Shown here one piece after another: positions 5,519 through 5,520 of a stretch of DNA of 5,520 nucleotides; the stretch's first letter is position 1, and each line of letters opens with the position of its first letter. Below the pieces are notes generated by a model. It did not search any database and was not told the origin of the DNA. It saw nothing but the letters and a program-made list of their open reading frames with translations. The stretch is taken from the NCBI GenBank assembly GCA_937988705.1, contig CALKIA010000487.1:1-5520 (forward strand), written 5' to 3'. This DNA comes from an uncultured Chloroflexota bacterium (GTDB taxonomy: Bacteria; Chloroflexota; Anaerolineae; Aggregatilineales; Phototrophicaceae). The position numbers and the translations under genes are program-made.

Positions 5519-5520
5519 AC

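Noticed and set aside
5449..5520. Minus-strand reading frame entering from the window's right edge
   Set aside because: Only about 24 codons are open before a stop inside the repeat, with no recognisable protein sequence. The stretch is mostly an inverted repeat.

Overview
The window is a stretch of ordinary bacterial chromosome, moderately GC-rich by eye, holding five protein genes with short gaps and several hairpin-forming intergenic repeats. The mix (a barley-ExoI-like GH3 glucosidase, a YihY/BrkB membrane protein, a secreted alpha/beta hydrolase, a D-threonine-aldolase-family PLP enzyme and an UxuB-like short-chain dehydrogenase) fits a free-living heterotroph. The palindromic intergenic elements opening with CGTAGGGG remind me of repeats common in Chloroflexota (Anaerolineae-like) genomes. 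That placement is inference from gene style and recall, not from a marker gene.

Layout. 1-1104 (+) is the C-terminal part of a GH3 glycoside hydrolase whose start lies before the window. It converges on 1162-2169 (-), a YihY/BrkB-family integral membrane protein, and a perfect 12-bp hairpin sits between the two stop codons. A 132-bp divergent spacer follows, then 2302-3147 (+), an alpha/beta hydrolase with a signal peptide. A 143-bp gap with a hairpin repeat leads to 3291-4334 (+), a fold-type III PLP enzyme of the D-threonine aldolase/D-serine dehydratase family. A 187-bp gap with a nested inverted repeat leads to 4522-5361 (+), an SDR that resembles the SDR-type D-mannonate oxidoreductase (fructuronate reductase). 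The last 159 bp hold no gene but carry a double-hairpin repeat (5388-5449) and a 14-bp stem inverted repeat (5476-5518). No gap between genes exceeds 300 bases.

How the genes work together. No tight operon is visible: gaps are 57-187 bp, each start I could see has its own Shine-Dalgarno sequence, and most gaps contain a hairpin. The GH3 enzyme and the UxuB-like SDR both suggest use of plant or algal polysaccharide sugars, and the PLP enzyme beside the SDR could act on a hydroxy-amino acid, but a shared pathway is not shown by the sequence.

I do not see a new defence, mobile or regulatory system. The most notable structure is the repeat at 5388-5449. It consists of two inverted 27-nt hairpin units that match at 21 of 27 positions, and nearly all their differences keep the base pairing. 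A relative of the unit occurs at 3200-3229.
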